From Bacteroidales bacterium (GTDB taxonomy: Bacteria > Bacteroidota > Bacteroidia > Bacteroidales > UBA932): 64,000 bases of DNA. The DNA lies in the NCBI GenBank assembly GCA_024401855.1, contig JAKSKH010000001.1, forward strand, positions 1-64,000, given 5' to 3'. Of this stretch, positions 53,828 to 63,553 are shown piece by piece (positions within the stretch are counted from its first letter, which is position 1; each line of letters starts with the position of its first letter). Position numbers and translations under genes: made by a program. Under the pieces are notes generated by a model. It was given only the letters and a program-made list of their open reading frames with translations. It was not told the origin of the DNA and did not search any database.

Positions 53828-54781
53828 AGTCGGGGGTATGGCGGCGATTTCCGCAGGCTTCAAAGCCGTCACGCGGTTCAGGAATTTCAAAAGGGACGAG
53901 GCCTTCTCATAAGCCGGTGAAGACTCACTGATACCGCAGAGAAGAGGCTCCGCGTAATACTTGAGGAGAGGAATATCGTACAGCGTCGACGAGTTGAACA
54001 CAACGTCGGCGTTTTCTTCGTAAGGGAAGATGTTCTTCACTTCCCCCCTGCGCACGGAGGGCCACCTGAGAATATTTTCCTCCGGAGATATCCCCCTGGT
54101 GCGGTTGTCCCTGACTATTCTGCGCAGAAGCCTTTTGTCTGTAGTGGAATTGTGGAACTTTTCGCCGCCCGGAAGGGCTGTCAGGGCGGAAATATACACG
54201 TGGAATATCCGGCTTTGGTCAACGGAGGGAGTCAAAGCCGGATTGAGGGCATGTATTCCCTCCATAAACAGAATCTCATTGGAGGCAAGAGACATTTTCT
54301 TTCCGGACCGGACCTTCCTCCCGCTTACAAAATCATATTTGGGAAGCTCCACCTCATCCCCGGCGAGAAGGGCGTTGAGCTGGCGTCCGAGTTCATCGAC
54401 ATCCATCGCTCCGAGGGACTCGAAATCATATTCCCCGTTCTCATCCTTCGGTGTCAGTTCCCTGTCCACGAAATAATTGTCAAGCTCTATGACTTTCGGG
54501 AACAGGCCGAGGGCAAGGCACTGCTGCGCAATACGGTGTGAGGAAGAAGTCTTGCCACTGGACGAAGGACCGGACATCATCACTATGCGGCAACTGCTGC
54601 TGCGCCAGAATATCTGATCCGCCACCTCGGCGTACTTGCGTTCCTGACGGGCCTCGCAAAGATTGATAAGCTTTATTGCATTGCCGCTTGCCAGAACTTC
54701 GTTGACTACGTCCAGGGTATTGATGCCTATGGTATTGCACCAATCCACATATTCCTGTCTGGCAGATTCTATCTTGTTCAT
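53786..54781 (-). CDS. Uridine kinase-like nucleoside kinase without TGS domain
   Basis: 331 residues. P-loop SGPSSSGKTSSSHRIA (about 70-85), ELDNYFVDRELTPKDENGEYDFE and LPKYDFVSGRKV match the C-terminal kinase domain of the large Bacteroidetes/Firmicutes nucleoside kinases, which are about 550 residues with an N-terminal TGS/ThrRS-like half. Here only a 65-residue helical N-terminus remains. Start overlaps uvrA as ATGA. Likely phosphorylates uridine/cytidine. The stop overlaps the MBL gene by 42 bases. Confidence 0.9.
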   Translation of the reverse strand: MNKIESARQEYVDWCNTIGINTLDVVNEVLASGNAIKLINLCEARQERKYAEVADQIFWRSSSCRIVMMSGPSSSGKTSSSHRIAQQCLALGLFPKVIELDNYFVDRELTPKDENGEYDFESLGAMDVDELGRQLNALLAGDEVELPKYDFVSGRKVRSGKKMSLASNEILFMEGIHALNPALTPSVDQSRIFHVYISALTALPGGEKFHNSTTDKRLLRRIVRDNRTRGISPEENILRWPSVRRGEVKNIFPYEENADVVFNSSTLYDIPLLKYYAEPLLCGISESSPAYEKASSLLKFLNRVTALKPAEIAAIPPTSIMREFIGGQTLL

Positions 54782-57501
54782 AACAAAGGTTTTAGATATT
54801 TTCCAGTAATTGATGCGGGGTCCGAGGCCACCTCTTCCGGAGTGCCGCAGGAAATGACCCTGCCTCCCCTGCGCCCGCCGTCAGGCCCCATGTCTATGAG
54901 GTAGTCCACACTCCTGAGCACATCCAGATTGTGTTCTATGACAATCACGGTGTTTCCCTGGTCGACCAGTCTCTGAAGGACGGACAGAAGCACCTTGATG
55001 TCCTCCATATGCAAGCCGGTCGTGGGTTCGTCGAGCATGTACAGCGTATTTCCCGTGGCCTTGCGGAAAAGCTCGGCCGCAAGTTTCATACGCTGGCTCT
55101 CCCCTCCGGACAAGGTCACGGCCGACTGCCCGAGATGGACGTAGCCAAGCCCGACATCCACCATAGTCTTGAGTTTCGGGGCTATCTTCGGATGGTTCCT
55201 GAAGAAATCGTACGCCTCCGCAACCGACATTTCCAGAACGTCGTTTATGCTCTTTCCCTTGTATCTGACCGCAAGCGTATCTTCCTTGTAGCGTTTTCCG
55301 CGGCACTGGTCGCACATGACGTTCACGGAAGGGAGGAAATTCATCTCTATCACCTTTATGCCGGCACCCTTGCATTCCTCGCACCTTCCCCCGGGGACAT
55401 TGAAGGAGAACCTCCCGGCCTTGAACCCGCGTACCTTTGCGTCGGGAGTCTCCTCGAAAAGGGCTCTTATGTCATTGAAAACCCCCGTAAAGGTAGCGGG
55501 ATTCGACCTTGGAGTACGCCCGATGGGGCTCTGGTCGACCTCTATCACCTTGTCGATGTTTTCTATGCCCTCGACGGAAACATAGGGAAGGGGTTTCGAC
55601 TTGTAATTGTAGAATTCTCCCTTGAGCACGGGCATCAGGGTTTCATTGACGAGCGACGACTTCCCGGACCCGCTCACGCCGCTCACGCCTATCAGACACC
55701 CGAGAGGGAAGGTCACGTCCACATTCTTCAGATTGTTGCCGGCGGCTCCGCGCAGAACCAGGGTCCTGCCGTTTCCTGCGCGTCTGGAAGAAGGCGTATC
55801 TATGCAGTTCACGAAATCACGCACGGGGCCGGAATAGCAGATATTGCCGCCCGCGGAGCCTGCCCCGGGGCCCACGTCCACAATCCAGTCCGCAGAGCGT
55901 ATGGTTTCCTCGTCGTGCTCCACCACTATCACCGTATTCCCTTCGTCACGGAGTTTCTTCAGGGACGCGATAAGTTTTCTGTTATCCCTCTGATGGAGGC
56001 CTATGCTGGGCTCGTCAAGGATGTATATCACATTCACAAGCTTTGACCCTATCTGCGTGGCAAGCCTGATGCGCTGGCTCTCACCTCCGGAGAGCGATGC
56101 CGTGGGCCTGTCGAGACTGAGATACTCAAGCCCAACATCCAGAAGGAACTGAACCCTTTCAGTCAGCTCCTTGAGTATGTCGCGGGCGACGGCACCGCTC
56201 CTGTGCGACAGCTTGCCGGGAAGGGAGCGCAGCCACTCCGCAAGTTCCGAGATTTCCATGGAGCAGACCTCCGAAATGTCCTTTCCGTCTATCCTGAAGC
56301 ACTTCGTCTCCTGATTGAGCCTGGTCCCGTGACAGACGGGGCACACCACCTTGTCTTCTATGTCATCCACCACACCCGGCCAGTTGAGCATCTCTGAAAG
56401 GGAGCCCTCGCCGACCCTGAAGAATTCGTCGGAACCGAAGACCATCAATGTCAACACCTCGTCGGGAAGAGTATCTATGGGTTCGTAAAGGGAGAAATCG
56501 TGCTTTCTGGCCACTGCGCGCACCAGTTCATACTTGCGTCCGTCACGTATGCGGCCGAGAGGCACGATGCCGCCGTCCGCTATGGATATGCTCCTGTCAG
56601 GGATTATCTTGTCCATGTCAACGTCAACAATGGTCCCGAGCCCTTTGCAATGCGGGCAATAGCCCTCCGGCGAATTGAAAGAAAAGCTGTGGGGCGCAGG
56701 TTCCTGAAGGGAGAGCCCGGTCTGAGGGTCCACCAGATGCTTGGAATAGTGTCTTATTTCCTGCGGAGGACGGGAAGGGTCGGCCGAAAGGATGGCTACG
56801 GACCCTTTGCCCAAGGATAGAGCGGACGCCACGGAGTCGCGCACCCGTTTTTCATCTCCCTCCCCGGGCTTGAGCTTGTCAACGACAAGTTCCACAAAGT
56901 GAGCCTTGTATCTGTCAAGGGACTCAACTCCGCCGAGATCCTGGATCTCCCCGTCTATGCGCACTTGCGTGAACCCTTTCTTGCGGAGCTGCTCGAACAG
57001 TTCCCTGTAATGTCCCTTCCTTCCGCGCACGAGAGGAGCGAGGAGTATGCATCTGATGCCGGCGTATTCATTCAGGATGAGGTCGACAATCTGGGAATCG
57101 GTATATCTGACCATCTCCTTCCCTGTGACGGGGGAATATGCGGTTGACGCCTTGGCATAAAGCAGACGGAGGAAGTCGGATATCTCCGTAATGGTCCCCA
57201 CCGTGGAACGGGGGTTCTTCCCCGTGGTTTTCTGGTCTATCGCAATTATGGGGCTGAGGCCGCTTATGCTTTCAACCTCAGGCTTCTCGAGCACCCCCAT
57301 GAAATGCTTGGCATAAGGAGACAGGGTGTTCATATACCTGCGCTGCCCCTCGGCATAAATGGTGTCGAAGGCCAGGGAGGACTTGCCGCTGCCGCTGATT
57401 CCCGTTACAACCACGAACTTGCGACGGGGTATCTTCACGTCAACGTTCCTGAGATTGTGGGCGCAGGCACCGTGAATCTCTATGAAATCTTCCTTATTCA
57501 T
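54778..57501 (-). CDS. uvrA: Excinuclease ABC subunit A
   Basis: 907 residues. Two ABC ATPases: [14 protein letters not shown] and [15 protein letters not shown] in the first, [14 protein letters not shown] and [16 protein letters not shown] in the second. Zinc modules [17 protein letters not shown], and CEECKGAG with CDQCRG. Slightly shorter than the E. coli protein (about 940). With UvrB it recognises bulky DNA lesions. Promoter -7 box 12 bases upstream. Overlaps the kinase gene by 4 bases. Confidence 0.97.
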   Translation of the reverse strand: MNKEDFIEIHGACAHNLRNVDVKIPRRKFVVVTGISGSGKSSLAFDTIYAEGQRRYMNTLSPYAKHFMGVLEKPEVESISGLSPIIAIDQKTTGKNPRSTVGTITEISDFLRLLYAKASTAYSPVTGKEMVRYTDSQIVDLILNEYAGIRCILLAPLVRGRKGHYRELFEQLRKKGFTQVRIDGEIQDLGGVESLDRYKAHFVELVVDKLKPGEGDEKRVRDSVASALSLGKGSVAILSADPSRPPQEIRHYSKHLVDPQTGLSLQEPAPHSFSFNSPEGYCPHCKGLGTIVDVDMDKIIPDRSISIADGGIVPLGRIRDGRKYELVRAVARKHDFSLYEPIDTLPDEVLTLMVFGSDEFFRVGEGSLSEMLNWPGVVDDIEDKVVCPVCHGTRLNQETKCFRIDGKDISEVCSMEISELAEWLRSLPGKLSHRSGAVARDILKELTERVQFLLDVGLEYLSLDRPTASLSGGESQRIRLATQIGSKLVNVIYILDEPSIGLHQRDNRKLIASLKKLRDEGNTVIVVEHDEETIRSADWIVDVGPGAGSAGGNICYSGPVRDFVNCIDTPSSRRAGNGRTLVLRGAAGNNLKNVDVTFPLGCLIGVSGVSGSGKSSLVNETLMPVLKGEFYNYKSKPLPYVSVEGIENIDKVIEVDQSPIGRTPRSNPATFTGVFNDIRALFEETPDAKVRGFKAGRFSFNVPGGRCEECKGAGIKVIEMNFLPSVNVMCDQCRGKRYKEDTLAVRYKGKSINDVLEMSVAEAYDFFRNHPKIAPKLKTMVDVGLGYVHLGQSAVTLSGGESQRMKLAAELFRKATGNTLYMLDEPTTGLHMEDIKVLLSVLQRLVDQGNTVIVIEHNLDVLRSVDYLIDMGPDGGRRGGRVISCGTPEEVASDPASITGKYLKPLL

Positions 57502-57513
57502 CTTATGTAATCA

Positions 57514-57521
57514 CAAATTTA
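57514..57521 (-). promoter_or_regulatory. uvrA -7 box
   Basis: TAAATTTG on the minus strand, 12 bases before the uvrA ATG at 57501. Confidence 0.5.
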
Positions 57522-57532
57522 ATAAATATATG

Positions 57533-57540
57533 TAAATTTG
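57533..57540 (+). promoter_or_regulatory. EamA transporter -7 box
   Basis: TAAATTTG, 22 bases before the ATG at 57563. It lies 11 bases from the opposing uvrA -7 box. Confidence 0.5.
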
Positions 57541-57562
57541 CCGCACAATAGAATGTGTTTGC

Positions 57563-58408
57563 ATGTGGCTTTGGATGGCATTGGGCTCCGCATTTCTTCT
57601 CGGCTTCTATGATGTGGCCAAGAAGCAGGCCCTCAAACGCAACGGAGTTATGGGCGTCCTTTTCCTCGCCACCTCCTTCTCCGCACTTTTCATGAGCCCG
57701 TTCCTGACCGCCGGGACACTCTCCGGGCATCTTCTGTTGATTGCCAAGGCGTTCATAGTCAGCATATCCTGGATTTCAGGGCTTGCGGCGCTAAAACTCA
57801 TTCCCCTTACCACAGCAAGTACAATAAAGGCTTCCAGACCTGTGCTGGTCCTCATCTTTTCCATCGTGCTGTTCGGTGAAAGGCTGAGCCTGTGGCAATG
57901 GGCCGGGGTGCTTCTTGCCGTAGCGGCCCTCTTTCTCCTGAGCAGGACAAGCAAGAACGAGGGGATAGAATTCTCCAGCAACAAGGGAATATTCTACATG
58001 GCCATATCGGTGATATCCGGCGCCGGGAGCGCATTGTATGACAAGTATATCCTGACAAGCCTGCAGCCTCTTTTCGTACAGAGCTGGACGAACATCTACA
58101 TAGCCGCACTGCTAGGGCTTATAATTGCTGGAGAAAAGTTCCTTCACCCGGAAAAAGCACAGAAGTTCAAATGGGACTGGAACATCCTTGTCATAGCCGT
58201 ACTCATCACGGTTTCCGACTGCCTGTATTTCTTCGCCGTCAAGGAAGAAGGGTCATTGCTTTCCGTCATCTCCCTTATCAGACGGGGCTCCGTGATAATC
58301 ACATTCGCTCTGGGGGCGGTTCTCTTCAAGGAGAACAACATCAGGCCCAAGGCCATAAGCCTGGGCATCCTGCTCGCGGGGCTGGTTCTCCTGGTGCTTG
58401 TTTCCTAG
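57563..58408 (+). CDS. DMT-superfamily transporter (EamA family)
   Basis: 281 residues with about ten membrane helices in two homologous halves (about 1-135 and 145-281), each an EamA repeat with the small-residue pattern near LSLWQWAGVLLAVAALFLLS and IRPKAISLGILLAGLVLLV. Such proteins export or exchange amino acids, nucleotide sugars or other small metabolites; substrate unknown. The stop codon shares the palindrome CTAG with the stop of the convergent S41 protease. Confidence 0.9.
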   Translation: MWLWMALGSAFLLGFYDVAKKQALKRNGVMGVLFLATSFSALFMSPFLTAGTLSGHLLLIAKAFIVSISWISGLAALKLIPLTTASTIKASRPVLVLIFSIVLFGERLSLWQWAGVLLAVAALFLLSRTSKNEGIEFSSNKGIFYMAISVISGAGSALYDKYILTSLQPLFVQSWTNIYIAALLGLIIAGEKFLHPEKAQKFKWDWNILVIAVLITVSDCLYFFAVKEEGSLLSVISLIRRGSVIITFALGAVLFKENNIRPKAISLGILLAGLVLLVLVS

Positions 58409-60018
58409 AACTTTATCAGAGGGCTTTCCAACGCCTTCCAGAGAGCGTCGTCATAACGGATTCTCACTTTGACTCCGGCCTGCTGGAAATAATACCTTAT
58501 AGCTATCTCCTCCTCAAGGAAAGGTACTATCTCATCCTTTTTCAGCCTCAGGAATGTTTCCTTGTCCATTTCGATGGATTTCTGGAGAGCATCCAGTTCG
58601 GAAAGCATGTTCTGTTCAATGCCATCCTTCCTGAGTTCCTCCCTCATCTTGTCGAAGTAAGTCCTGGCACTTGAACGGTAATCGAAATCCTTCCCCCTGG
58701 CAAACCCGATGAAGGCCTCGTAATCATCATCCGCAAGCTTGAATTCCTCCACTGCGGGAATTGACTCGTGAGCGCGGACGAATTCCAGGGCATATTGTTC
58801 AGTGAGGCCGTATGCCACAAGGGAATAAACCAGACGGCTGTATTCCCTCATATCTATGTCAACGTCGGGAGTTATTCCGCCTCCGTCGCGTACCGTGCGG
58901 CCGTGGGCCGTCCTGAATTCACGGGTGAGGGAATCGGGTATATGTTTCACGCTGCCGTCATCACTTCTGTTGGAATAGTCTATGGCCTGTACACAGCGTC
59001 CGGAAGGCGTATAATATTTGGAAGTGGTGAGTTTAAGCTCCCCTCCGAAGGGAAGAGGGCGTATGGTCTGCACAAGCCCCTTGCCAAAGGTACGCTTGCC
59101 CATGACAGTTGCCCTGTCCATATCCTGAAGGGCTCCGGCCACAATCTCGGAGGCGGAGGCGGAGGCGCCGTCCACAAGCACGATGATAGGGATTTCCAGA
59201 TCGACGGGGTCCTTTGTGGTGCAGACCGTATAGTTCGACTTCGGGTCACGCCCCTTTGCCGTAACCACCACGGAGCCCTTGGGAACAAACAGAGAGACTA
59301 TGTCTCCGGCCTCAGAAAGAAGTCCTCCGCCGTTTCCACGCAGATCGAGGACAAGTTTCTTCATACCCTGTTTCTTCAGTTCAAGCACGGCGTTCCTGAC
59401 CTCCCCGGCAACTCCCTCGGCAAAGCCTGTCTGTGAGATATAGCCGAACTCATTATTGAGCATTCCGAAATATTCCACATCGGGGAGCCTGACCTTGTCG
59501 CGCGTGACGGTCACGTCCACTATTTCGGCCGGGCGGAGTTTCCTGACCTTGAAAGTGACCTTTGTTCCGGGTTCGCCGCGCATCTTCTCGCTGCACTCCT
59601 GGGAAGTGAGCCCCACTACGCTCTGCCCGTCTATCTCCATTATCTCGTCTCCGCACCTGAGGTCATATTTCTGTGCAGGAGAACCGGCATAAGGCTCGTT
59701 GATGATGACGTTACCGTCTTTTTCCGGCTTGTATATAACGGCTCCAATGCCACCGTATGTCTTGTGGATCATCATCTCCAGATCCTCGTTCTCCTCTTCG
59801 GGAACGAACACCGTGTACGGGTCCAGACTTTCGAGCATGGCATCGATGGCGGCCCTGCTGATTCTGTTTACCGGAAGAGTGTCAACATAGGAGCTGTTCA
59901 GCTCCCTTAGAATCGCATTGCGGGTTTCAACCCACCTGCCCAATTTGAAACTGTTCGACTGAGCCACCGCCGCAAGGCAGGAAGCGGAAAGGATTATAGC
60001 CGTCAATATCTTTTTCAT
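58405..60018 (-). CDS. C-terminal processing peptidase, S41 family
   Basis: 537 residues. Signal peptide 1-20 (ending AAVAQ), an N-terminal domain, PDZ (about 80-170; GGIGAVIYKPEKDGNVIIN and GDEIMEIDGQSV), S41 core with VLDLRGNGGGLLSEA, the Ser of SASASE (286-291) and the Lys of GKRTFGKG (Lys313), then a C-terminal helical extension (about 400-537). Periplasmic or outer-membrane-facing processing protease. The -7 box lies 4 bases before the ATG, predicting a leaderless transcript. Divergent from recO with only 32 bases between starts. Confidence 0.95.
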   Translation of the reverse strand: MKKILTAIILSASCLAAVAQSNSFKLGRWVETRNAILRELNSSYVDTLPVNRISRAAIDAMLESLDPYTVFVPEEENEDLEMMIHKTYGGIGAVIYKPEKDGNVIINEPYAGSPAQKYDLRCGDEIMEIDGQSVVGLTSQECSEKMRGEPGTKVTFKVRKLRPAEIVDVTVTRDKVRLPDVEYFGMLNNEFGYISQTGFAEGVAGEVRNAVLELKKQGMKKLVLDLRGNGGGLLSEAGDIVSLFVPKGSVVVTAKGRDPKSNYTVCTTKDPVDLEIPIIVLVDGASASASEIVAGALQDMDRATVMGKRTFGKGLVQTIRPLPFGGELKLTTSKYYTPSGRCVQAIDYSNRSDDGSVKHIPDSLTREFRTAHGRTVRDGGGITPDVDIDMREYSRLVYSLVAYGLTEQYALEFVRAHESIPAVEEFKLADDDYEAFIGFARGKDFDYRSSARTYFDKMREELRKDGIEQNMLSELDALQKSIEMDKETFLRLKKDEIVPFLEEEIAIRYYFQQAGVKVRIRYDDALWKALESPLIKF

Positions 60019-60022
60019 CTTA

Positions 60023-60030
60023 CAAATTTA
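60023..60030 (-). promoter_or_regulatory. S41 protease -7 box, near-leaderless
   Basis: TAAATTTG on the minus strand, 4 bases (TAAG) before the ATG at 60018. No strong -33. Confidence 0.55.
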
Positions 60031-60035
60031 ATAAA

Positions 60036-60043
60036 TAATTTTG
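60036..60043 (+). promoter_or_regulatory. recO -7 box, near-leaderless
   Basis: TAATTTTG, 7 bases before the ATG at 60051. It is 5 bases away from the opposing S41 -7 box. Confidence 0.55.
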
Positions 60044-60050
60044 CACTTGT

Positions 60051-60701
60051 ATGACCCACTCCGCGGAACTGATTATTCTTGCCACCACGAAAGTGGGGGA
60101 AAAATCCCTCGTGCTGCATACACTGAGTCCGGACTGGGGAAGGAGAAGCTTCATATGTTCCGTATCCGGAGCTTCGAGGACTTCCTTCTTCCTTCCGTTG
60201 AGCATACTGGAGGCCGAGATAACGGAGAATCCAAAATCGGATCTCTGGCGGGCCCGGGCCTTCTGCCCCGCGCACTCCCTCAACGGGCTGAGGGAAAATC
60301 TGTACAAGAACGCCATAACCATGTTCATGAGCGAGGTCCTGTACAGGACAATCAAAGACGGTGCCAACGAGCAGGGGCTGTATGAATGGTGCAGAAACAG
60401 CATCCTGACTCTGGATGCGCTGGAAAGCGATTTCTCCAACTATCACCTGCGCTTCGTACTGGAGCTGGCCACGGTTCTTGGTTTTTCTCCGTCGGGGCAG
60501 GACCTCGCTCCCTTTGCCGGAGAGCGTTACCAGGAACTGAAGGACCTGGCGGCCCTGGATTTCGGACGCTTCATGCTATATCCGCTCAACGGTGAGAGCC
60601 GGAACGAGATAGCCGGGATACTTCTCAAGTACCTGGGCTACCACACGGAATCATCCATCAACATACGATCTCTTTCCGTACTGAGGGAAATCTTCAGATA
60701 A
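60051..60701 (+). CDS. recO: DNA repair protein RecO
   Basis: 216 residues. N-terminal OB-fold (LIILATTKVGEKSLVLHTLS), then a helical domain with NAITMFMSEVLYRTIKDG and LRFVLELATVLGFSPS. The four-Cys zinc finger of many RecO proteins is absent, normal in Bacteroidetes. It loads RecA with RecFR in gap repair. It stands alone: its -7 box is 7 bases upstream and its stop abuts the stop of the convergent U32 gene with no spacer. Confidence 0.9.
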   Translation: MTHSAELIILATTKVGEKSLVLHTLSPDWGRRSFICSVSGASRTSFFLPLSILEAEITENPKSDLWRARAFCPAHSLNGLRENLYKNAITMFMSEVLYRTIKDGANEQGLYEWCRNSILTLDALESDFSNYHLRFVLELATVLGFSPSGQDLAPFAGERYQELKDLAALDFGRFMLYPLNGESRNEIAGILLKYLGYHTESSINIRSLSVLREIFR

Positions 60702-61946
60702 TCACTGCCAGATGTAAATCTTGTCTCCGCGACGCAGACGGCCGTCGGGGCAGATGGAAGGATCTACGGCAACGGAGCACCTCACTCCCTTTCCCGCCTC
60801 CGAGGCAGGTTTGAGATTCACGCGCATATCCGTGACATCGAATTCAACCACTCCTGTGGTTGCACCTATAGCCATAACCCTGTCGGAGACATGAAGAGGC
60901 ACCGATTCGACGGAAATCTCAACTACGCCTATCCTGTCGAACCAGTTGGTCACCTTGCCGCAATACACTTTCTTCCTGGTTGCCTGGGAGCCGTAAACGT
61001 CGCTCCACTGTCCAAGATATGCGCCCTGGTAATATCCGTCCCAGAATCCGCGGTTGAACACTTCGGCAAGCTCGCCCTTGAGGGAAGCGGCGAGTTCCGG
61101 GGAATATGTCCCCCCGCTGACCGCATCGGCGGCACGGCGGTAACAGGAGGCGCACCTCTTCACGTATTCGGCGCTGCGGGCACGCCCCTCGATCTTGAAG
61201 ACACGTACTCCCGACTCTATTATCCTGTCCATGAACTCTATGGTACAGAGGTCCTTGGGAGACATGATGTATTTGTTGTCTATGTGGAGGGTATTGCCTG
61301 TCTCGAGATCAGTCACCTGATATCCCCTGCGGCATATCTGGTAACACTCGCCCCTGTTGGCGGAAGCGCCGTAGGCGTGCAGGCTGAGGTAGCATTTCCC
61401 GCTGATGGCCATGCACAGGGCTCCGTGAGCGAACATCTCTATGCGCACAAGTTCCCCTGAAGGGCCCTTGATACCTTCTTTCTGAATGGCGTCGTAAATT
61501 TCCCTGACCTGGTTGAGGTTGAGTTCACGGGCCAGTACCACAACATCCGCGAACTGGGAATAGAAGCGCAGGGCTTCCACGTTGGAAATACTCAACTGCG
61601 TGGAGATATGCACTTCAAGCCCTATGCTGCGGCAATACTGAATGGCAGCCATGTCCGAAGCGATGATTGCATCCACTCCCGCATCCCTGGCGGCGTCAAG
61701 GGCCTCGCGCATGGACTGCAGGTCCTCGGGGAACAGGGCTATGTTCAAGGTCATGTAACTTTTGACACCGGCTTCACGGCATATCCTTACAACCTCGCGC
61801 AGGTCCTCCGGCTTGAAGTTGTTTGCGGAGTGCGAGCGCATGTTCAGATGACCCACACCGAAATATACGGAATCCGCCCCGCCCTGAATGGCGGCGTTAA
61901 GACACTCGAAGTTGCCCGCAGGGGCCATTATTTCCAATCCGTTCAT
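60702..61946 (-). CDS. Peptidase U32-family protein (RlhA/TrhP-like)
   Basis: 414 residues from the ATG at 61946 (MNGLEIMAPAGN), which overlaps the rdgB stop as ATGA; a start 7 codons upstream is possible but less family-like. Hallmarks: MAPAGNFECLNAAIQGGADSVYFG and the Cys cluster KCYLS, GECYQICRR, with later CASCYRRA. The family is annotated as collagenase-like but the E. coli members are RNA hydroxylation factors (RlhA for 23S rRNA, TrhP for tRNA) using an iron-sulfur cluster. An RNA-hydroxylation role is the best guess here. Confidence 0.9.
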   Translation of the reverse strand: MNGLEIMAPAGNFECLNAAIQGGADSVYFGVGHLNMRSHSANNFKPEDLREVVRICREAGVKSYMTLNIALFPEDLQSMREALDAARDAGVDAIIASDMAAIQYCRSIGLEVHISTQLSISNVEALRFYSQFADVVVLARELNLNQVREIYDAIQKEGIKGPSGELVRIEMFAHGALCMAISGKCYLSLHAYGASANRGECYQICRRGYQVTDLETGNTLHIDNKYIMSPKDLCTIEFMDRIIESGVRVFKIEGRARSAEYVKRCASCYRRAADAVSGGTYSPELAASLKGELAEVFNRGFWDGYYQGAYLGQWSDVYGSQATRKKVYCGKVTNWFDRIGVVEISVESVPLHVSDRVMAIGATTGVVEFDVTDMRVNLKPASEAGKGVRCSVAVDPSICPDGRLRRGDKIYIWQ

Positions 61947-62536
61947 CTGTCCTGCTTCCTGATCCATTCGGCCATGGCCTTCAAGGCCTTGGCGCGGTGG
62001 GAGTGTTCATTCTTGAAAGAAATGGGGAGTTCCGCCACACTGTGGTCAGGGCAGGCGTCGGCTATGAATACGGGATCATATCCGAATCCGCCGTTTCCGG
62101 CCCTGCGCTCAGCTATGCGGCCGTTGAAAGTCCCTTCGAAGAAATGCTTCTCCCCGTTCCAGATAAGGGTGACAACACTGCTGAAATGCGCGGTCCGGGG
62201 CTCTCCAGGATGCTTTTCCATCTCGGAAAGAAGTTTGTCTATGTTGGCATTGAAATCATGACCCTCGGTGGCATAGCGGGCGCTGTGAACTCCCGGAGCG
62301 CCGTCAAGGCAGTCAACCATAAGTCCCGTATCGTCCGCAAAGCAGTTCAGACCGGTTTTTTCATAGACGTATTCCGCCTTTATTATGGAATTCTCCCTGA
62401 GGGTCTCCCCTGTCTCTTCTATATCTTCGACTATTCCGACTTCCTCCATGGAAACCACTTCATAGTCGGGGCCGAGCAGGTCCGCCGCTTCGCGGAGCTT
62501 GCCCTTGTTGCCGGTTGCAAAGACAATCTTCATCAT
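61943..62536 (-). CDS. rdgB: Non-canonical purine NTP pyrophosphatase (RdgB/HAM1)
   Basis: 197 residues. MKIVFATGNKGKLREA at the N-terminus, NSIIKAEYVYEKTG, CFADDTGLMVDCLDGAPGVHSARYA and SFKNEHSHRAKAL are diagnostic. It hydrolyses dITP, XTP and similar nucleotides to keep them from DNA. The start overlaps the polyprenyl synthase stop by 4 bases. Confidence 0.96.
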   Translation of the reverse strand: MMKIVFATGNKGKLREAADLLGPDYEVVSMEEVGIVEDIEETGETLRENSIIKAEYVYEKTGLNCFADDTGLMVDCLDGAPGVHSARYATEGHDFNANIDKLLSEMEKHPGEPRTAHFSSVVTLIWNGEKHFFEGTFNGRIAERRAGNGGFGYDPVFIADACPDHSVAELPISFKNEHSHRAKALKAMAEWIRKQDR

Positions 62537-63513
62537 TTTGCCCTCCCCACCAGTTTCTCGGCAAAACGCCTGAGGAACTCCATCCTGAGATTTCCAAGCT
62601 CGAGATTCCTGACGGCATCCATGGCCCTGTCCGTATATCTTACGATTTCCTTCCTTGCATCTTCAGGAACACCGGCCTCCATATACATCTTTTTCACAGT
62701 CTCAATCTTGTTCCGTTTCTCCTCCGGGGTTTCCGCCTTGGCCAGGAACGCATTCATGAAAGCTTGCCTGTCTGAAACCTTCTCCATGGCGCGCACGGTG
62801 AGCCAGCTTTTCTTCTCATTGAGAATATCTCCCCCGATAGGCTTTCCGAACACTTTTTCGTCTCCGAACGCATCCAGATAATCATCGGCGACCTGGAAAG
62901 CCATGCCCAGTTCATATCCGTATCCGTACATGGCCTTCACGGCCTCTTCTCCCGCCCCTGCCAATACGGCACCCATAGCGGCGGAGCACGCAAGAAGAAC
63001 AGCGGTCTTAAGCCCTATCATCTTCTCGTATTCGTCCATCTTCACCTCGGGAACGGACTCGAACTCCATGTCGTACTGCTGGCCTTCGCACACTTCTGCG
63101 GCTGTCTTGGAGAAAAGGTCGAGAACAGCGTGAAGCTTGTTCGCCGGAACCTTTGCAATCCTCTTGTAAGCATCAATCTGCATGACGTCTCCGGACAGAA
63201 TTGCGGTATCCCCGCTCCATTTGGTCCACACAGTCGGTTTTCCCCTCCTGAGCGGAGACTTGTCCATGATGTCATCATGAAGAAGGGTGAAAGTATGGAA
63301 AACCTCCAGTCCCACCGCAGGCTCAAGGACATCATCGTCTATGCTGTCCCTGAAAAGGGCGTAAGCGGTAAGGTACAGGCGCGGACGTATGCGCTTGCCA
63401 CCTATCTCAATCATATATCTCAAGGGGTCGTACAGCCCTGCGGGGGTCTCCGGAAAGCGTATATCCTTGAAAAGCTTGAGGACAACGCCGTCAATGTTGG
63501 CTTCTGAAATCAT
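62533..63513 (-). CDS. Trans-polyprenyl diphosphate synthase
   Basis: 326 residues from the ATG at 63513 (MISEANIDGVVLKLF); the codon at 63522 would be TTG and overlaps the promoter. First Asp-rich motif LLHDDIMDKSPLRRGKPT, GDVMQID, second Asp-rich motif FQVADDYLDAFGDE. Elongates IPP onto allylic diphosphates; chain length (FPP, GGPP or longer for menaquinone) cannot be fixed from sequence. Starts the operon with rdgB and U32. Predicted leaderless: the -7 box is 6 bases before the ATG. Confidence 0.93.
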   Translation of the reverse strand: MISEANIDGVVLKLFKDIRFPETPAGLYDPLRYMIEIGGKRIRPRLYLTAYALFRDSIDDDVLEPAVGLEVFHTFTLLHDDIMDKSPLRRGKPTVWTKWSGDTAILSGDVMQIDAYKRIAKVPANKLHAVLDLFSKTAAEVCEGQQYDMEFESVPEVKMDEYEKMIGLKTAVLLACSAAMGAVLAGAGEEAVKAMYGYGYELGMAFQVADDYLDAFGDEKVFGKPIGGDILNEKKSWLTVRAMEKVSDRQAFMNAFLAKAETPEEKRNKIETVKKMYMEAGVPEDARKEIVRYTDRAMDAVRNLELGNLRMEFLRRFAEKLVGRAK

Positions 63514-63519
63514 AACCTG

Positions 63520-63551
63520 CAAATATAGTCATAAAATGGTTATCTTTGCAA
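63520..63551 (-). promoter_or_regulatory. Polyprenyl synthase promoter, near-leaderless
   Basis: TTG (63551-63549), 21 bases, TATATTTG (63527-63520) on the minus strand; 6 bases to the ATG at 63513. It encloses the opposing rsgA -7 box. Confidence 0.65.
63541..63548 (+). promoter_or_regulatory. rsgA -7 box, near-leaderless
   Basis: TATCTTTG, 5 bases (CAATA) before the ATG at 63554. No clear -33 box on the plus strand. Confidence 0.55.
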
Positions 63552-63553
63552 TA

